Shown: one piece after another, positions 60,616-64,000 of the stretch
Layout of the letters: each line of letters opens with the position of its first letter
Position numbering within the stretch: the first letter of the stretch is position 1
DNA from: JAVKFF01 sp040226215
GTDB taxonomy: Bacteria; Pseudomonadota; Alphaproteobacteria; DSM-16000; Inquilinaceae
Direction of reading: 5' to 3'
NCBI GenBank assembly: GCA_040226215.1
Contig: JAVKFF010000123.1
Span: forward strand, 1-64,000
Length of the DNA: 64,000 bases
Program-made: the position numbers and the translations under genes
Notes under the pieces: generated by a model
What the model was told of the DNA's origin: nothing
The model's database searches: none
Seen by the model: the letters and a program-made list of their open reading frames with translations, nothing else

Positions 60616-60736
60616 CGTCGCTCCCGTCGGCGCCGCCAACTGCCCGGCGCCCTTGTCACTGGGTTTCGAAATTCGGCGGGTTTGTACGCCAACCCGCCCC
60701 TTATTGCTAGTCCGTAAGTCCGGCCCGGACCCGCCG

Positions 60737-61486
60737 TCAGCCGGCCGGCGCCGCCGCGGCGATGGCCCAGAAGTCGTCCGCCGTCAGGCTGGCGCCGCCG
60801 ACCAGCGCGCCGTCGACATTGGCGAGCGCGAGCAGTTCCGCGGCGTTGCCCGGCTTTACCGAGCCGCCATAGAGGATGCGCACCTTGTCCCCGCTCTCGA
60901 GCGTTTCCGACAGCATGCCACGGATATGGTCATGAACCTCGGCCACGTCAGCGGGCTGGGCGGTCCGGCCGGTGCCGATCGCCCAGACCGGCTCGTAGGC
61001 GATGACCGTGTTGTCCGCGGTCGCGCCCGCCGGCAGGGAGCCGTGAAGCTGCGCCGCGCAGATGGCGAGCGCCCGGCCCGCCTCGCGCTCCTCCTCTGTC
61101 TCGCCGAGACAGACGATGGCGACCAGCCCGGCGCCGAGCGCCGCCTCGGCCTTGACCTTGACCACCGCATCGCTCTCCCCGTGCTGCTGCCGCCGCTCGG
61201 AATGGCCGACGATGACATGGCTGCAGCCCAGATCGGCCAGCATGGTGGCGGCGATGTCGCCGGTATGCGCGCCCGAGGCCGCGGCATGGCAGTCCTGGCC
61301 ACCGACGCCGATGCCGCTGCCCGCCACCGCCTCGACAACCGGGCCGATCAGGGTCGCGGGCGGGCAGACCACCATGTCCACCGCAGCGCCAGCGGACGCG
61401 AACCGGCCGGCGAGATCCTGCGCCAGCGCCACGCCGTCGTCGCGCAGCAGGTTCATCTTCCAGTTTCCGGCAATCAGCTTGCGCAT
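60737..61486 (-). CDS. tpiA: Triosephosphate isomerase
   Basis: A 249-residue glycolytic TIM barrel. Catalytic residues are Lys in AGNWKMNLL, His in VIVGHSERRQ and Glu in VIAYEPVWAIGTG; the phosphate loop is ILYGGSVKPGNAAELL. Normal length. It is divergent from the PpiD-like gene across a 258-bp gap that holds no further gene. Confidence 0.98.
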   Translation of the reverse strand: MRKLIAGNWKMNLLRDDGVALAQDLAGRFASAGAAVDMVVCPPATLIGPVVEAVAGSGIGVGGQDCHAAASGAHTGDIAATMLADLGCSHVIVGHSERRQQHGESDAVVKVKAEAALGAGLVAIVCLGETEEEREAGRALAICAAQLHGSLPAGATADNTVIAYEPVWAIGTGRTAQPADVAEVHDHIRGMLSETLESGDKVRILYGGSVKPGNAAELLALANVDGALVGGASLTADDFWAIAAAAPAG

Positions 61487-61744
61487 CGCTGCGTCCCTCG
61501 TTCGGTCGCCATGGCCTCGTGAAGGCGGGAGCCGGCCGGTCTTTAGCAGTGCATGGCCTGCCTGTCACCGCACCGCGCCGGGAGGCAGACCCCAGGCCGG
61601 CGTATGGCTGTCGCGGTCCGGTCCCTGATGTGAATTTGTCGCCCTCCGGGGCATATCCACCCTTGTTTCCGGCACAATCACGGTCAATAACCCCGATCGA
61701 GTTCCATAGCCCCCACCTTCGGTCAGCACTCGAGCGCACAACTC

Positions 61745-63643
61745 ATGATCCAGTTCATTCGGGGCAAGGTCGGCTCCTGGTTCGTCAAGATCCTCTTCGT
61801 CCTGCTCATCGTCGCCTTCGGCGCCTGGGGCATCGGCGACATGCTGAATGAGGATGTCCAGGATCCGGTCATGGCCAGCGTCGGCGAGGTCGAGATCGGC
61901 CAGGGCCTGCTCAGCCAGCGCTACCAGCTCACCATCAGCCGGTTGAGCCAGCAGACCAACGGCGCCTATTCCAGCGAGCAGGCACGCGCGGACCAGCTCT
62001 ATTTCGACGTGCTCGACGATCTGGTCGATGGCGCGGCGATCGCGCAATACATCGACCAGCTCGGCCTGACCCTCAGCGACGATCTGATCGCCGCACAGAT
62101 CCGCGGCATGCCGCAGTTCCACAACCCGCCCGGCCGTTTCGACCGCCAGACCTTCCTCGGCGTCATCGCCAGCCAGGGCTATTCCGAGGCCGCCTTCATC
62201 CAGCAGATGCGCTCGGAAATCGCGCGCAGCATTCTGGCGCTGTCGCTCAACCCCGGTAACACTGCGCCCCGGGTGATGACCGACCTGCTTGCCCGCGAAC
62301 GCCTGGAGCGCCGCTCGGCCGACCTCTATGTGTTCGAGGCCGACCCGTCCCAGGCGCCGCAGCCGAGCGATTCCGAGCTCCGCTCGTTCTATCAGGCCAA
62401 CCAGGACCGCTTCCTGAGCCAGGAGCGCCGCACCTTCACCTACCTCTATCTCGGCGCCAGCAGCTTCCGCGACGAGGTCTCGGTCAGCGACGAGGTGGTG
62501 CGCGCCTACTACGAGGACAATGCCGAGCTCTATACGACCGAGGAGCGCCGCCGTTTCGTGCAGGTGGTGCTGGGCAACCAGGAGACCGCGCAGGAGGTCG
62601 CCGAAGCCGCCCGCGGCGGCATGACGCTGGAGGAGGCGGTCGCCTCGGTCGAAGGCGCGAACGCCGAGGTTCAGGAGTTCGACTGGCAGACGCGCACCAG
62701 CATCCCCTCCGTCCTGTCGGCGCCCATCTTCTCGCTCGAGGAGGGGGAGGTCGGCGAGCCCTTCCAGGGTCTCGGCTGGCACGTGGTCCGGGTCACCGCG
62801 GTCGAGCCCCCGACGACGGCCCCGTTCGAGGCGGTCGCCGAGCGGATCCGAGACGAGCTCGAGATCGAGCCCGCCCTCGACCTCGTCTTCGAACTGGCCA
62901 ATGAGGTCGAGGACGAACTGGCCAGCGGCGCGACGCTGGAGGATGCGGCCACCGCCGCCGGCCTCGAGGTGTCGACCATCGGCCCGGTCGCCGCCGACGG
63001 CCAGTTCCCCGACGGCGGGACGCTCGACATCGCCAACGCCACGGACGTTCTGTCCACCGTGTTCGCGCTCGAGCAGGGCGAGTCCAGCCTGTTCGAGGAG
63101 ATCGCGGTCGAGGACTCGATCCCCGGCGACGTCGCCTACTACGCGGTCCGGCTGGAGAGCATCGACGAGCCGACCCCCCTGCCCTTCGAGACGGTGCGAC
63201 CCGCCGTCGCGCTTGCCTGGTCGGACGCCTGGGCGATCGAGGACGCCCATGCGCGGGCCGAGGACGCGCTCGACCGCATCGGCGCCGGCTGGATCCCTTC
63301 GGCGATCGCCGCCGGCCATGGCGCCACGCTGCGGGAAGTCGGCGATCTGGGGCGCGACGGCACCGGCAGCGGCCTGCCACAGCCCGTGCGCGCGGCGATC
63401 TTCGCCACGCCGGAGGGCGAAGCGTCTGTCGTCGAAGCGGGCGAGGCCGTCTACATCGCCAGCGTCACCGACGTGGTTGCTGGCGGCGGCGAGGGCCAGG
63501 GCGACGCCGTCGAGGGCATCGCTGACGAAATCGCCGGCGACACGGCGAACACCATGCTCGTGCTGACCCGCCGGGCGATCCGCGACGTCCTTTCGGTCAC
63601 CGTCAACGCGGACCGGGTCGAATCCGTGTTCCAGGGCGGCTAG
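61745..63643 (+). CDS. PpiD-like peptidyl-prolyl isomerase/chaperone
   Basis: A 632-residue membrane-anchored periplasmic folding factor. One N-terminal helix (WFVKILFVLLIVAFGAWGIG) follows a short positively charged head. A SurA_N-type chaperone region (QRYQLTISRLSQQ to SLNPGNTAPRVM) and a parvulin-like rotamase segment (RRFVQVVLGNQETAQEVAEA to FSLEEGEVGEPFQGLGWHVV) follow. The protein helps outer-membrane protein folding. Divergent from tpiA and 5 bp ahead of trpE, the usual alphaproteobacterial order. Confidence 0.9.
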   Translation: MIQFIRGKVGSWFVKILFVLLIVAFGAWGIGDMLNEDVQDPVMASVGEVEIGQGLLSQRYQLTISRLSQQTNGAYSSEQARADQLYFDVLDDLVDGAAIAQYIDQLGLTLSDDLIAAQIRGMPQFHNPPGRFDRQTFLGVIASQGYSEAAFIQQMRSEIARSILALSLNPGNTAPRVMTDLLARERLERRSADLYVFEADPSQAPQPSDSELRSFYQANQDRFLSQERRTFTYLYLGASSFRDEVSVSDEVVRAYYEDNAELYTTEERRRFVQVVLGNQETAQEVAEAARGGMTLEEAVASVEGANAEVQEFDWQTRTSIPSVLSAPIFSLEEGEVGEPFQGLGWHVVRVTAVEPPTTAPFEAVAERIRDELEIEPALDLVFELANEVEDELASGATLEDAATAAGLEVSTIGPVAADGQFPDGGTLDIANATDVLSTVFALEQGESSLFEEIAVEDSIPGDVAYYAVRLESIDEPTPLPFETVRPAVALAWSDAWAIEDAHARAEDALDRIGAGWIPSAIAAGHGATLREVGDLGRDGTGSGLPQPVRAAIFATPEGEASVVEAGEAVYIASVTDVVAGGGEGQGDAVEGIADEIAGDTANTMLVLTRRAIRDVLSVTVNADRVESVFQGG

Positions 63644-63648
63644 CCGGC

Positions 63649-64000
63649 ATGCAGCTTTCCGTCAGCCGGGAGGACTTCGTCCGGGTCTACGAGGCAGGCC
63701 GGCCGCAGATCGTCACCACGCGTCTCGTCGCCGACCTGGAGACGCCGGTATCCGCAGCGCTGAAGCTCGCCGACGGCCAGCCCGACAGCTTCCTCCTGGA
63801 ATCGGTTGAAGGCGGCGCCTTTCGCGGCCGATACTCCGCCATCGGTTTCAAGCCTGACCTGATCTGGCGCTGCCGCGACGGGCGCGCCGAGATCAACCGG
63901 CAAGCCAAGATCGACCGCGACCGCTTCGAGGCCGAGGAACTGGGCCCGATGGAGAGCCTGCGCCGCCTCGTCGCCGCCTGCCGGATCGACGACTACCCGG
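63649..64000 (+). CDS. trpE: Anthranilate synthase component I, 3' end outside window
   Basis: The first 117 residues of TrpE, which makes anthranilate from chorismate. The N-terminal block FLLESVEGGAFRGRYSAIGF is the family signature around the tryptophan feedback site (the ES of LLES). The start is ATG 63649, 5 bp after the PpiD stop. The frame runs off the window edge without a stop. Confidence 0.93.
   Translation, partial: MQLSVSREDFVRVYEAGRPQIVTTRLVADLETPVSAALKLADGQPDSFLLESVEGGAFRGRYSAIGFKPDLIWRCRDGRAEINRQAKIDRDRFEAEELGPMESLRRLVAACRIDDYP

Overview
This is a high-GC (about two thirds G+C by eye) chromosomal window from an alphaproteobacterium, most like the Rhodospirillales and relatives. 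The assignment rests on gene order: dusB-ntrB-ntrC-ntrY-ntrX-trkA-dat-hfq-hflX divergent from a fused ispDF, and tpiA-secG-pyrG-kdsA-eno-ftsB-pdhABC-lpdA-lipA with a lipoyl domain on the E1-beta subunit. No rRNA, CRISPR array, prophage or insertion sequence is visible. One tRNA gene (Ser, UGA) is present.

Layout. 1-5.7 kb is a patchwork: a 5'-truncated SDR, a glycine-zipper lipoprotein, two SAM methyltransferases, a GNAT acetyltransferase, two unrecognised proteins, a tRNA-Ser inside a remarkable inverted repeat, and a decayed tRNA-Ser half. 5.8-10.6 kb is an aromatic-catabolism-like cluster (homogentisate-dioxygenase-like protein, MBL-fold protein, FAD monooxygenase, DUF2783 protein) divergent from a MarR regulator; the monooxygenase carries an in-frame amber codon. 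10.7-20 kb is envelope and core: a DUF4139 protein, a SPOR lipoprotein, a D,D-carboxypeptidase, then tmk-holB-metG-tatD-MBL in tight or overlapping order, followed by a methyltransferase and a glycosyltransferase-like gene. 21.9-31.0 kb is a sugar-alcohol utilisation operon: SorC-type regulator, four ABC transporter genes, two SDR dehydrogenases, a HAD phosphatase and an FGGY kinase with the TCSLV D-ribulokinase motif, which points to ribitol or another pentitol that yields D-ribulose.

31.2-44.5 kb holds mazG, an inositol-monophosphatase-family gene, hflX, hfq, a D-amino-acid transaminase, trkA and both nitrogen two-component systems (NtrYX, NtrBC) with dusB. 44.7-48.3 kb holds ispDF, pgpA, a CinA-type amidase, an unrecognised protein and a VOC-family gene broken by an in-frame TAA. 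48.3-61.5 kb (minus strand) links glycolysis to the TCA cycle and lipoate supply: COQ10/RatA-like protein, lipA, lpdA, pdhC, pdhB, pdhA, ftsB, eno, kdsA, pyrG, secG, tpiA. The window ends with a PpiD-like chaperone and the start of trpE.

Most genes are conserved core functions. The parts that deserve a second look are the two nonsense-interrupted genes, the tRNA-Ser with a perfectly extended acceptor stem beside a tRNA-Ser fragment, the aromatic cluster with its unusual MBL metal motif, the pentitol operon, and patches of AU-rich, non-preferred codons inside otherwise GC-rich core genes. I did not find a clear new multi-gene defence or mobile system.
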